DNA of 64,000 bases from Dyella amyloliquefaciens (GTDB lineage Bacteria > Pseudomonadota > Gammaproteobacteria > Xanthomonadales > Rhodanobacteraceae), in assembly GCF_004296575.1 (NCBI RefSeq), contig NZ_SAYT01000001.1, positions 1,055,973 to 1,119,972 of the forward strand, given 5' to 3'. The number at the start of each line of letters is the position of its first letter. Positions within the stretch are counted from its first letter, which is position 1. The notes under the pieces are model-generated. The model saw only the letters and a list, made by a program, of their open reading frames with translations, made no database searches and was not told the origin of the DNA. The position numbers were made by a program, and so were the translations under genes. Below, piece after piece: positions 8,478 to 17,800 of the stretch.

Positions 8478-9247
8478 TGACGCTTCCTCTTGTTCGCCTG
8501 CCGCAGGACTGGACCCTGCCCGCAGGTTCGCTGGCCGATCGCGTAGTACTGGTGACGGGTGCCTATGGCGGCCTTGGCGCTGCCGTGGCACGCGCCGCTT
8601 CGCGCGCCGGCGCCACCGTGGTGATCACGGGTCGACGAAAGCGCCAGCTGGAGCAGCTTTACGATGCGATGGTGAGTGAAGGCCTGCCGGAACCGGTGAT
8701 CCATCCGCTGGACATGGAAGCGGCGACGCCTCGCGATTACGAAGCACTGGCCGACGGCCTCGAGCGTGACTTCGGTCGCCTCGATGGCATCGTGCACGCG
8801 GCTGCGAGCTTCAACGGGCTCACGCCACTGGCGGTACACAAGCCGGATGACTGGTTGCGCGCGTTGCACGTCAACGTGTCTGCGCCGTTCGCGCTCACCC
8901 AGGCCTGCATGTCGCTGCTGACGAAGGCGCCGGACAGTGCCGCCGTGTTTGTCCTGGACGATCCCGAACTCATGCAGCGCGCGCACTGGGGCGGCTATGG
9001 CGTTTCAAAGGCGGCGCTGGAACGTTTCGTCGAGATCCTGCATCAGGAGACCGAGAAGACGACACTGCGCGCCCATGCGTTGCTGCCGGCACCGATGCGC
9101 ACCACGCTGCGTCGTGCCGCCTATTTCGGCGAGGACACCACGATTCATCCGATGCCGGATGCCACGGCCGATGCAGTGATCTATCTGCTGGCCGGCCAGG
9201 CCGCTTCGGCCCGTGGCGCCACCCTCGATTTGCGAGCGCAAGCATGA
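8477..9247 (+). CDS. Short-chain dehydrogenase/reductase family protein (YciK-like), catalytic Ser replaced
   Basis: A 256-residue Rossmann protein with the dinucleotide motif GAYGGLGAAVARAAS near residues 28-42, GRRKR (NADP-type arginines), HAAASFNGLTPL, and the active-site YGVSK near residues 175-179. It resembles the enterobacterial YciK group. Aligning the segment before the Tyr with YciK without gaps (VFTSSSVGRQGRANWGAY against VFVLDDPELMQRAHWGGY) places Asp where the catalytic Ser usually lies. Activity is therefore uncertain and the substrate unknown. It is coupled to grxD by a one-base overlap, and the MarC-family gene follows 21 bases later. Confidence 0.82.
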   Translation: MTLPLVRLPQDWTLPAGSLADRVVLVTGAYGGLGAAVARAASRAGATVVITGRRKRQLEQLYDAMVSEGLPEPVIHPLDMEAATPRDYEALADGLERDFGRLDGIVHAAASFNGLTPLAVHKPDDWLRALHVNVSAPFALTQACMSLLTKAPDSAAVFVLDDPELMQRAHWGGYGVSKAALERFVEILHQETEKTTLRAHALLPAPMRTTLRRAAYFGEDTTIHPMPDATADAVIYLLAGQAASARGATLDLRAQA

Positions 9248-9268
9248 CCGTGTCGGAGCAGGGGTGAC

Positions 9269-9880
9269 ATGGAAGCGCAGATGACCACGCTGTCGGCGGC
9301 GATCCTGCTGTTCCTCATCATGGATCCGCTAGGCAACATCCCGATCTTCCTCAGCCTGTTGAAGGATGTGGCGCCCAAGCGCCGTCGCTACGTAATGGTG
9401 CGCGAGTTGCTCATTGCGCTCGCGGTGCTGCTGGGCTTTCTCATGGGTGGGCAGCTGATCCTCAAGCTGCTGCAGCTGCGGCAGGAATCGATCAGCATTG
9501 CCGGCGGCATCGTGCTGTTCCTCATCGGCATCCGCATGGTGTTTCCACCCGCTGATGGCGGCGGCATCTTCGGCAAGCCGGGCGAAGGTGAACCCTTCAT
9601 CGTGCCCATGGCGATACCTGGCGTGGCCGGTCCCTCGGCCATGGCGGCGTTGCTGCTGCTGACCAATACACAGCCGGGGCGTACAGCCGATTGGGCGATT
9701 GCCCTACTTGGTGCGTGGCTCGCGACGGCAGTGATCCTGTTGTGCTCCACGTATCTGTTCCGCTGGCTCGGCGAAAGCGTGCTCACCGCGCTCGAGCGCG
9801 TGATGGGTATGTTGCTCATCGCACTGTCGGTGCAGATGTTCCTGGGTGGTGTGGCGGCTTATCTGCACTTAGCTATTTGA
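9269..9880 (+). CDS. MarC/YhgN family integral membrane protein
   Basis: A 203-residue protein with about six transmembrane segments and the MarC family signatures: LLFLIMDPLGNIPIFLSLLK at the N-terminus, IAGGIVLFLIGIRMVFP in the middle, and PFIVPMAIPGVAGPSAMA. MarC proteins were once linked to multiple antibiotic resistance, but that role has been withdrawn and no transport substrate is established. It probably belongs to the grxD-SDR run (21-base gap), with the ribosome site region GGAGCAGGGG in that gap. Confidence 0.88.
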   Translation: MEAQMTTLSAAILLFLIMDPLGNIPIFLSLLKDVAPKRRRYVMVRELLIALAVLLGFLMGGQLILKLLQLRQESISIAGGIVLFLIGIRMVFPPADGGGIFGKPGEGEPFIVPMAIPGVAGPSAMAALLLLTNTQPGRTADWAIALLGAWLATAVILLCSTYLFRWLGESVLTALERVMGMLLIALSVQMFLGGVAAYLHLAI

Positions 9881-9985
9881 TTGAATTGCGGCAAGTTGTC
9901 GTCATCGCCATCTTTCGATCCATTTCGCATAACCTTGCTGTCATAATCCGCTACCAGCATTTGGGGTAATTCCCAGGAGGCGGTC

Positions 9986-11695
9986 ATGCTCAGTGTTGAA
10001 CAGACCCTCACCGAACGTCTGCCATGGTTGGCGCACCATCCCCTGATCCGGCGGCAAGTGGCCGGCATGCTGGGCCGACTGGCCGACCAGGACGGCTTCA
10101 ACCGTACGTTGAACGCCATCGGTGAGGCTGAAGGCTTCGACTTCGTCGAGCGCACCTTCGACTTGCTTGGGGTGAGCTATTACGCCAATCCCCGTGAGCG
10201 CGAGAACATTCCGGTTGAAGGCGGCGTACTGATCGTCGCCAACCATCCCCTTGGTATGGTCGACGCACTCGCCCTGCTGCAGCTGGTCGGCTCGGTGCGC
10301 AGCGATGTGCGCATTCTCGCCAACGACTGGCTGATGGCGATTCCCCAGCTGCACAAGCTGCTGTTGCCGGTGGACGTGTTCGGCAAGGGCGCGGCCTCGC
10401 GCATGCGTGACATCTACCGCGCGCTGGACAACGGCGAGGCGCTGATCGTATTCCCCGCGGGCGAGGTGTCGCGCATGCGGCCCGACGGCGTCCGCGATGG
10501 CCGCTGGTCCGACGGCTTCGCGCGGCTCGCCCAGCGCGGCCGCACGCCAGTGCTGCCCATCCACGTGGCAGCGCGCAATTCGGCCATGTTCTATGGCCTT
10601 TCGATGCTGGCCAAGCCGCTCAGCACGGCGATGCTGCCGCGCGAGGCCATTTCGCCGGTAAGTCGCCGCATTGGTTTCAGCATCGGTGCGTTGGTGAGCA
10701 CTGATGAGCTGGAAGAGCACTCGGGCGGCTCCACCCAGCGGGCCGCCAAGCTCATGCGGCGCCACGTTTATCGCGTGGGACGCCATCGCGGATTGATCTT
10801 TGGCGGACAGGCACCGCTGGCGCACCCGGAACCGACCGAGCGCGTGGCCGCGGAGCTGCAGACCCAGGCCGAGAAACTGGCCGACCTCAACGACGGCAAG
10901 CAGGTGTACCTGTTCAAGGGAGCCTCGGACAGCGTCGTGCTGCGCGAGATCGGCCGCCTGCGTGAGCTCACCTTCCGCAAGGTGGGCGAGGGCACCGGTG
11001 CACGCCGCGACCTCGATGTGTACGACCCGCACTACGAGCACCTGGTGCTGTGGGATCCGAAAGCCTTGCGCATCGTCGGCTCCTACCGGTTCGGCCATGG
11101 CGGACACCTGATCGCCGAGCGCGGCATGTCCAGCCTGTATACCTCCAGCCTGTTCAACTATTCGCCGGCACTTGAATCACGGCTGGCGCAGGGCCTGGAG
11201 CTGGGGCGCAGCTTCATTGCGCCGGCCTATTGGCGTTCGCGCGCGCTGGACCAGTTGTGGCAGGGCATCGGCCTCTACCTGCAACGCCACCCGGAATTGC
11301 GCTACCTGTTCGGGCCGGTGAGCATGTCGGTCAGCATTCCGCGCGAAGCGCGCGAGTGGATCGCCGCCGCCCACCAGCACTACTTCGGTGCTCCGGGACT
11401 GGCCTCGGCGCGCCAGCCGTTCGTGGTTTCGCAGGACGTGATCGAACTGGTGCGGACGGCGCTCGAGGGTCTCGACCCGGCCGCAGGTCTCGGCAAGCTC
11501 AAGCATCATCTCGACGCCCTCGGTGTCAGCCTGCCCGTGCTGTATCGCCAGTACGTCGACCTCGTCGACCCGGAAGGCGTGCAGTTCCTCGATTTCGGCG
11601 AGGACCCCGGCTTCTCTGGTTGCGTCGATGGTCTGGTGATGCTCGATCTGGCGACCCTCAAGCCGGCCAAGCGCGCGCGCTATCTCGGCAAGTAA
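9986..11695 (+). CDS. Two-domain acyltransferase resembling ornithine lipid synthase OlsF
   Basis: 569 residues with two fused acyltransferase domains. Residues about 60-290 form a PlsC-type lysophospholipid acyltransferase: VLIVANHPLGMVDAL carries the catalytic His/Asp box and ALIVFPAGEVSRMRPDG the acceptor-binding motif. Residues about 310-560 match the GNAT-like OlsB N-acyltransferase domain (KQVYLFKGASDSVVLREIGRLRELTFRKVGEG, then DYDPHYEHLVLW-like and GSYRFG). In OlsF enzymes the C-terminal part N-acylates ornithine and the N-terminal part O-acylates the product, giving ornithine lipid. That assignment is inferred here, and another aminolipid is possible. The ATG at 9986 has CCAGGAGG upstream. 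It is monocistronic by spacing. Confidence 0.8.
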   Translation: MLSVEQTLTERLPWLAHHPLIRRQVAGMLGRLADQDGFNRTLNAIGEAEGFDFVERTFDLLGVSYYANPRERENIPVEGGVLIVANHPLGMVDALALLQLVGSVRSDVRILANDWLMAIPQLHKLLLPVDVFGKGAASRMRDIYRALDNGEALIVFPAGEVSRMRPDGVRDGRWSDGFARLAQRGRTPVLPIHVAARNSAMFYGLSMLAKPLSTAMLPREAISPVSRRIGFSIGALVSTDELEEHSGGSTQRAAKLMRRHVYRVGRHRGLIFGGQAPLAHPEPTERVAAELQTQAEKLADLNDGKQVYLFKGASDSVVLREIGRLRELTFRKVGEGTGARRDLDVYDPHYEHLVLWDPKALRIVGSYRFGHGGHLIAERGMSSLYTSSLFNYSPALESRLAQGLELGRSFIAPAYWRSRALDQLWQGIGLYLQRHPELRYLFGPVSMSVSIPREAREWIAAAHQHYFGAPGLASARQPFVVSQDVIELVRTALEGLDPAAGLGKLKHHLDALGVSLPVLYRQYVDLVDPEGVQFLDFGEDPGFSGCVDGLVMLDLATLKPAKRARYLGK

Positions 11696-11796
11696 TGATG
11701 GGGCCGACGTCGCCGCGCTGTTGGCGCGGCCCCTCTCTTTTTGCGGGGAAGCCGCGAGTTGTTTCGGGCTACCGTGATCGAACGGTAAATTTCCTG

Positions 11797-11915
11797 TAAA
11801 ATACTTATGTGAGGCTTACGAGGCTGTCCCGTGCAAGGGGTGTTTCATCGCATAGGCCAGTAGCGTTCAACTGATTTCGTAAATTTATGCCCGATTTTTC
11901 GATCGGGCTTTTTTT
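11797..11915 (+). ncRNA. Candidate small RNA with intrinsic terminator
   Basis: A -10-like TAAAAT (11797-11802) with a weak -35 (GTGATC, 17-base spacer) precedes about 110 bases ending in a strong terminator: GCCCGAT/ATCGGGC at 11889-11908, then seven Ts. Before the terminator, TTACGA (11816-11821) pairs with TCGTAA (11877-11882). Inside that stem are TCCC/GGGG and CAGT/ACTG hairpins, giving a three-way-junction shape. No open reading frame fits. It could be a free small RNA or a leader to the TonB receptor at 12109. No family was recognised. Confidence 0.5.
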
Positions 11916-11929
11916 ACGCCCGGAGAAAA

Positions 11930-11948
11930 CGTTTAAAATTACGTTAAA
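11930..11948. promoter_or_regulatory. Inverted repeat in the AT-rich upstream region of a TonB receptor
   Basis: GTTTAA and TTAAAC are separated by 7 bases in an AT-rich stretch 160 bases before the receptor start. This is a plausible regulator binding site; the regulator is unknown. The rest of 11950-12108 shows no other gene or repeat that I can support. Confidence 0.35.
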
Positions 11949-12108
11949 CAGCATGAAATTGCGTTATTACACAAATAGTTGCGCATGTTCTTTCGATGCT
12001 TCGAAAGAAATTTCTGCCGGGTGGTAACCCCCAAATCCCCACCGCCGTCTGCTGCCGCGCCATTTGGGCTGGCTGCATACCTAAAACATTGAAACTCTGG
12101 AATTGACG

Positions 12109-14559
12109 ATGATGAAACGAAACCATCTCTCCCTGGCGATTGCTGTCGTGTTCTGCATGGCCGCTGGCTCCGCCATGGCGCAGGACGCGGCAAGCCAGGC
12201 ACAGCCGGCCGCCACCAAGGACACGACGCAGCAGCGCACCAGCGTGTCCAGCACCTCCAACACCACCAACTCCAACGACACCAAGCGCGTGCAGGAGCTG
12301 AACACGGTGACGGTGCAGGCGCAGAGCCTGTCGCTGGGCGGTGGCCTGATGTCGGTGCAGACGGCGCCGAAGGCGGTTTCGACCATCAGCCGCGACGCCA
12401 TCGTGAAGGCGCCGCCGGGCAGCAACTTCACCCAGATGATCGGCAGCATCCCGGGCGTGAATGCCTCGACGGATGACGTGACTGGCCTGTCGGACGGCAA
12501 CTATTCGATCCGCGGCTTCAACTCCAGCGAAATCGGCGTGACCGTCAACGGCGCCCCGATTACCGATACCGGCAGCTATGCGGTGTACGCCACCGAGTAC
12601 GGCGACTCCGAGAACTACGGTGACATCACCGTGCTGCAGGGCATCCCCGACGTCGACATGCCGGACTCCGGCGCAGCCGGCGGCCACATCGCCTGGGCGA
12701 CCATCGACCCCTCGCACACCGCGGGCGTGGACGTCACGCAGTCGCTGGGTTCGCATGACTACCGCCGCACCTTCGTGCGCCTCAACACCGGCGACACCGG
12801 TCCGGTGCGCTCGTGGCTGTCGTACTCCGACAACTCGGCCGACAAGTGGCGCGGCGCCGGCGACCTGAACGTGACCAAGGTCGAAGGCAAGTCGCTGTGG
12901 ACGATCGACAGCAACAACTCGATCAGCGCTTCGCTGCAGTACAACCGCGAAGTGCGCAACGGCTACTACAGCCTGACCAAGTCGGACCTGGCCAAGCACG
13001 GCTATTTCTACGACTACGACACGACCTATACGCCGGGTGACAGCCAGTACTACCAGCTGCACAACAATCCGTTCCGCAACTACATGTTCAGCCTGGACGG
13101 CGAGTTCAAGCTCACCGATTCGCTGCGCCTGTCGGTGGTGCCGTACTTCCAGTACGGTGATGGCGGTGGCGGCACCGGCAGCTCGTACTTTGCCGAGACG
13201 ACCAACTCGACGCAGAACCTGTACGAATCGGCCCATCAGGACCTGAACCAGGACGGCGCGATCGTCACCGGCCCGAACGGCAAGAAGGCGCTGGTGTATG
13301 GCTTCAACGCCAGCACCACGTATCGCCCGGGCGTGCTCGCCAAGTTCAACCAAGACCTGAGCATGGACAACTCGCTCGAGTACGGTTTCTGGTACGAGCG
13401 CGCTCGCCAGCAGCAGAACGACAAGTACAGCATGGCCAGCTACGCGACCGGCGTGCCGAACGACGTCTGGGGCGTCTCCAACTACGTGCTGTATCCCGAT
13501 GGCCAGATCCAGAACGCCTACGAGGAATACACCACCACCGAGATCAAGAAGGGCTTCATCACCGATACGTGGACGCCGAACGACCAATGGCTGCTCACGG
13601 CCGGCCTGGCGTACCTGCACGTGGAGCGTACGGGCTTTGCCTATGAGAACCCGGGTTCGACCGGTGGTTACGCCGCTGGCTTCGGCAGCGACGACCTCAA
13701 CGGCACGTACCACAAGTTCACCCCGGCGGTCGGCGTGAAGTTCTCGCCGAACGAGAACAGCCAGATCTACTACGGCATCGGTGAAACCTACCGCGCGCCG
13801 CCGAATGGCGCCGTGTTCCTCAACCAGATCACCGGCACGGCAGCGAACAAGCCGGAGTCGGCGTGGAACAACGACCTGGGCTACCGCTACTACAACGATC
13901 GCTTCTCGGCGAACGTGATGCTGTACCACAGCAACTTCAACAACAAGACCATCTCGGCGAAGGATCAGCTGACAGGCGAGCCGGTGTACACGCAGATTGC
14001 CCGCGTGAGGCAGCAGGGCTTTGCTGCTGAAGCCAGCTTCAACATCACCGAGGCATGGAAGGTCTACGGTCAGTACACCTTCACCGACGCCACGGTGCAG
14101 AGCGACCTCAACGCCGGCAAGAACAAGGCCGGCCAGTACGTGTACTACCCGACCGATGGCAAGACGCTGTTCAACACGCCGCGCAACATCGGCTACCTGC
14201 AGCTGAGCTACGACCAGGGCCCGCTGTGGGCGAGCATCTACGGCAACTACCACAGCTCCATGTACGGCGACTTCATGAACACCGAGAAGGTCGGTGGTTA
14301 CACGACCTTCGGCTTCAATGCCGGCTACCGCTTCAGCGACTTCTCCAGCTGGTTCCGTCAGCCGTACGTCAAGCTCAACGTGTCGAACATCGGCGATCGC
14401 CACGCGCTCACCAATGCCGGCAACGCAGCCGCGTTCCTGGCCAACAACAGTGCCGGCTACGTCGGTCCGGACGGCAAGCCGCTGGCGACGTCCGCTCCGT
14501 ACTACTCGTTGCTGGAACCGCGCACCTTCATGGTGACGGTGGGCGCCTCGTTCTTCTGA
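12109..14559 (+). CDS. TonB-dependent outer membrane receptor
   Basis: An 816-residue outer-membrane beta-barrel transporter energised by TonB-ExbBD. It has a signal peptide (residues 1-25, ending GSAMAQ), a polar linker, a TonB-box-like ELNTVTVQA (about 63-71), and a plug domain (STISRDAIVKAPPGSNFTQMI through DSGAAGGHI). A long barrel ends in the consensus aromatic terminus MVTVGASFF. Sites such as YRAPPNGAVF and LKLNVSNIGDRHA-like near the C-terminus are typical of the family. The ligand is not predictable. I start at ATG 12109; a second ATG is at 12112 and an in-frame TTG at 12103. It stands alone with its own terminator. Confidence 0.9.
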   Translation: MMKRNHLSLAIAVVFCMAAGSAMAQDAASQAQPAATKDTTQQRTSVSSTSNTTNSNDTKRVQELNTVTVQAQSLSLGGGLMSVQTAPKAVSTISRDAIVKAPPGSNFTQMIGSIPGVNASTDDVTGLSDGNYSIRGFNSSEIGVTVNGAPITDTGSYAVYATEYGDSENYGDITVLQGIPDVDMPDSGAAGGHIAWATIDPSHTAGVDVTQSLGSHDYRRTFVRLNTGDTGPVRSWLSYSDNSADKWRGAGDLNVTKVEGKSLWTIDSNNSISASLQYNREVRNGYYSLTKSDLAKHGYFYDYDTTYTPGDSQYYQLHNNPFRNYMFSLDGEFKLTDSLRLSVVPYFQYGDGGGGTGSSYFAETTNSTQNLYESAHQDLNQDGAIVTGPNGKKALVYGFNASTTYRPGVLAKFNQDLSMDNSLEYGFWYERARQQQNDKYSMASYATGVPNDVWGVSNYVLYPDGQIQNAYEEYTTTEIKKGFITDTWTPNDQWLLTAGLAYLHVERTGFAYENPGSTGGYAAGFGSDDLNGTYHKFTPAVGVKFSPNENSQIYYGIGETYRAPPNGAVFLNQITGTAANKPESAWNNDLGYRYYNDRFSANVMLYHSNFNNKTISAKDQLTGEPVYTQIARVRQQGFAAEASFNITEAWKVYGQYTFTDATVQSDLNAGKNKAGQYVYYPTDGKTLFNTPRNIGYLQLSYDQGPLWASIYGNYHSSMYGDFMNTEKVGGYTTFGFNAGYRFSDFSSWFRQPYVKLNVSNIGDRHALTNAGNAAAFLANNSAGYVGPDGKPLATSAPYYSLLEPRTFMVTVGASFF

Positions 14560-14585
14560 TACGAAGCCACCCTCGCAAGACCACG

Positions 14586-14614
14586 ACCGGCGCCGAAAGG
14601 CGCCGGTTTTTTTT
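14586..14614 (+). terminator. Intrinsic terminator after TonB receptor
   Basis: The stem ACCGGCGCC/GGCGCCGGT with a GAAA loop is followed by eight Ts, 27 bases after the receptor stop. Confidence 0.93.
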
Positions 14615-14638
14615 GGCCCAAGGCCGCCCAGTCATGTG

Positions 14639-14727
14639 CAATAACTTACGAATTTCGCAGGAAGGCATCGCAAGTTATGTGAGGAATTCGTCAATAAGTT
14701 ACGAATTTGTAATATTATGCCCCTACA
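14639..14727. promoter_or_regulatory. Operator-like repeats and promoter region of the Oar-like receptor
   Basis: ATAACTTACGA (about 14641-14651) and TCGCAAGTTAT (about 14669-14679) form an inverted repeat with one mismatch. The first arm reappears as the direct copy ATAAGTTACGAATTT at about 14693-14708, immediately before an AT-rich GTAATATTAT that could serve as a -10. Repeated sites over a promoter suggest a dedicated regulator; its identity is unknown. Confidence 0.45.
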
Positions 14728-14734
14728 TTCGTCG

Positions 14735-14861
14735 TGATGAGTCCAGGCCGGCGGCTTCGAGAAAGCTCCCCGGGACGCATCAAATACTTCAGGGAATCAG
14801 CCACTTAAGACGGTGGCGGAGGGGCATGGGACTCCTCTGTGCTGGTCCCATGCCTTTTTTT
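14735..14861 (+). ncRNA. Structured leader or small RNA ending in a terminator, upstream of the Oar-like receptor
   Basis: About 125 bases hold three hairpins in order. The first is a CCGG...GCTT/AAGC...CCGG stem around 14750-14774. The second is GCCAC/GTGGC at 14800-14817. The third is a strong intrinsic terminator, GGCATGGGAC/GTCCCATGCC at 14823-14854 followed by seven Ts. The receptor ATG lies only 27 bases after the T-run. This fits a terminator-controlled 5-prime leader or an independent small RNA; I did not recognise an Rfam-type consensus. Confidence 0.55.
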
Positions 14862-14887
14862 GCGAATCTCTTAGGGGTCGAATCTCG

Positions 14888-17800
14888 ATGAACCATTCTT
14901 TGCGTAGCAAGCTCTTGCCGGTAGCGATCGCCGCTCTGCTGGCCACCGCGCCGGTGATGGCGCAGGACACCTCCTCGTCGATCAGCGGTCGCGTGGTGGA
15001 CGCCAACGGCCAGCCGGTTGCTGGCGCCACCGTGCAGATCGTGCATGAGCCTTCGGGCACCACCAAGTCCACCACCACCGACGCGGCTGGCCGCTACTCG
15101 GCGCAGGGCCTGCGCGTGGGCGGTCCGTTCGACGTGACCGCCTCCAAGGACGGCGGCAAGGTCGAGCAGGAAAACGTCTATCTGCAGCTGGCCTCCGACA
15201 CCGCGATCAATCTGACCATAGGCGCCGGCCAGGCGGCCGTGCAGAACCTAGGCGGCGTGACGGTCTCGGCCAACACCCTGGCGCAGACGTTCAACTCGGA
15301 CAACAAGGGCCTGTCGACCAACCTCTCGCGTCGCGAGTTGGAGGCCACGCCGACCCCGAATCGCTCGATCCAGGACGTGGTGCGCCTTGATCCGCGCGTG
15401 ACCATCACCGACCGCGATCGCGGCCAGATTTCCGCGCTGGGCCAGAACTTCCGCTACAACAACATCACCATCGACACGGTGAGCGCGGGCGACCCGTTCG
15501 GCCTGGAAGACAACGGCCTGGCCAGCGTCGGCACGCCGATCTCGCAGGACACGATCGAGGAATACAACATCTCGACCGCCAACTATGACGTCTCCGCCCG
15601 TCGCGGCGTGGGCGCCAACGTCAACGCGGTCACCAAGAGCGGTACCAACGACTTCCACGGCTCGGTGTACTACACCTACCAGAACACCAACGACATGGTG
15701 GGCGAGCTGAAGAACGCCAACGGCCAGAGCTCCAAGTACAACGGTTTCGACCGCAACTGGACCTCGGGTTTCACCTTCGGCGGTCCGATCCTCAAGGACA
15801 AGCTGTTCTTCTTTGCTTCGTATGAAGAGTCCAAGAAGGTCGGCGTGGGGTCGAGCTATGGTCCCAGCGATTCGGACTACACCAACACCGTGCAGGGCCT
15901 GACCCAGGCGCAGGTGGATTCGATCATCTCGCAGGCGCAGAAGCTCGGCCTGACGCCGGGCAACTACACTGACAAGTTCGACCTGACCGACAAGCGCTAC
16001 CTGGTCAAGCTGGACTGGAACATCTCGTCCAATCATCGCGCCAGCTTCCGCTTCAACCAGACCAAGGAAGTGCAGCCGATCGCCACGGCCAGCGCCGTCG
16101 GCTATCTGAACCTGAGCAGCAACTGGTACTCGAAGAACCGCGACAGCAAGAGCTATACGGTGAACTTCTTCGATGACTGGACCGACAAGTTCTCCACCGA
16201 GTCGGCCATCTCGTACGCCAGCTATGACCAGGCCCGCGCGGCGCTGGTGGGTGGCGACCAGCCGTACATCCAGATCTACCCGAACAACGACGCTACCGGC
16301 GGCACCAACGTGGCCATCGGCACCGAGCCGAGCAGCCAGGTCAATGCGCTGAGCGTGAAGTCGTGGAATGCCTACTTCGCCGGCACCGTGTACCTGGGCG
16401 ACCACACGCTGAAGGGCGGCGTGGACTACGAGCGCGACCAATACTACAACGCCTTCCTGCAGCGCTACTTCGGCTCCTACCAGTTCAACCTGGCCAGCTG
16501 GCCCAGCGGCTCCTGGTACAACTACCAGATGAAGCGTCCGGTCAATGGCTATTCGCTGGACGATGTGGCGGCGCGCTACACGCTGAACCAGTACGGCATC
16601 TTCCTGCAGGATACCTGGCAGGTCACCGATCGCCTGTCGCTGCAGTATGGCGTACGCGTGGATATTCCGATCACCGACGACCAGCCGCTGCTGAACCCGT
16701 GCTTCGCTGCGGCCCCGGGCAAGGCCTTTACCGCCTACCAGGCTGACGGCAAGACTCCGGCGTGCGTGGCCTCCAAGGGCGGCTTCGGTTACGCCAACAA
16801 CACCCGCGTCAGCGGCAACCGAGTGGTGGAGCCGCGCCTGTCGTTCAACTACCAGTTCGACACCGAGCGTATGACCCAGCTGCGCGGCGGCGCAGGCTTG
16901 TTCATCGCGAATAACCCGAGCGTGTGGCTCTCCAACGCCTACGCAAACAATGGCTACAACGTCGGCACCTGGAACATCACCGACAGCAAGAGCGGCCTGC
17001 CGGGCACCGTGCTGACTAACATCGGCACCAAGCCGGCGCCGTCGTACGATCCGAATAACCCGATCATCCCGGGCAACTCGACCACGCTGGGCTCCTCCTC
17101 GGCGAAGATGGCGGTGGATACGGTCGATCCAAGCTTTAAGCAGCCGACCGTATGGAAGATGAACCTCGCGCTTGACCGCGAACTGCCCTGGATGGGCATC
17201 GTGGGCTCGGTGGAGTGGATTCACCTGCAGGTGCGTGACGCGATCTTCTACAAGAACATCAACATCGGCGCGCCGACGGGCTTGTCGCAGGACGGTCGCA
17301 ACCTGTACTGGAGTGCCAACGTCAAGGGCACCACAGGCACGGCAAGTTCGAACGGCCTGAGCTCCAGCAATGAGCGCGCCAACGCCAACCCGGCGTTCGA
17401 TCGTGCCACCACCCTGCTGACCAACAGCCACAAGGGCAGCTCGGACAACGTCACGCTGTCGTTCAAGAAGGCGTTCGCGAACGAATGGTTCGGCATGGTC
17501 GGCTTCAGCTGGAACCGTGCGACCGACGTGAACCCGGGTTCGTCGAGTGTGGCCAACTCCAACTACACCAATAACGTCTGGGTCAATCCGAACGAGGACA
17601 AGGCCACTACCTCGGCGTACTCGGTTCCGTACCGTGTGATCGCCTCGCTGAGCTGGCAGCATCGCTTCTTCGGCGACTACGCCACCACCGTGAGCGCGAT
17701 GTACGACGGCCACTCAGGCTCGCCGTACAGCTGGACCTTCGGCAATGATATCAACGGCGACGGCTACGCTCGCGATCTGGTCTATATCCCGAAGTCGGTG

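Noticed and set aside
11944..14403. An 819-codon open frame on the minus strand opposite the TonB receptor
   Set aside because: It is the antisense of a clearly conserved receptor. Its sequence is Val/Arg/His/Ala-rich low complexity typical of shadows in high-GC genes, with no domain.
14735..14822. Cobalamin riboswitch or hammerhead ribozyme before the Oar-like receptor
   Set aside because: GTGATGAGTCC and AGGGAATC are suggestive, but the hammerhead CGAAAC core and the B12-box with its GCCACTG element are not present in the right order.
14813..14887. N-terminal extension of the Oar-like receptor from 14813
   Set aside because: It would translate through the terminator hairpin and place the signal peptide internally.
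15248..17713. An 821-codon minus-strand frame opposite the Oar-like receptor
   Set aside because: Same reason: compositional shadow of the receptor gene, with no ribosome site or recognisable family.
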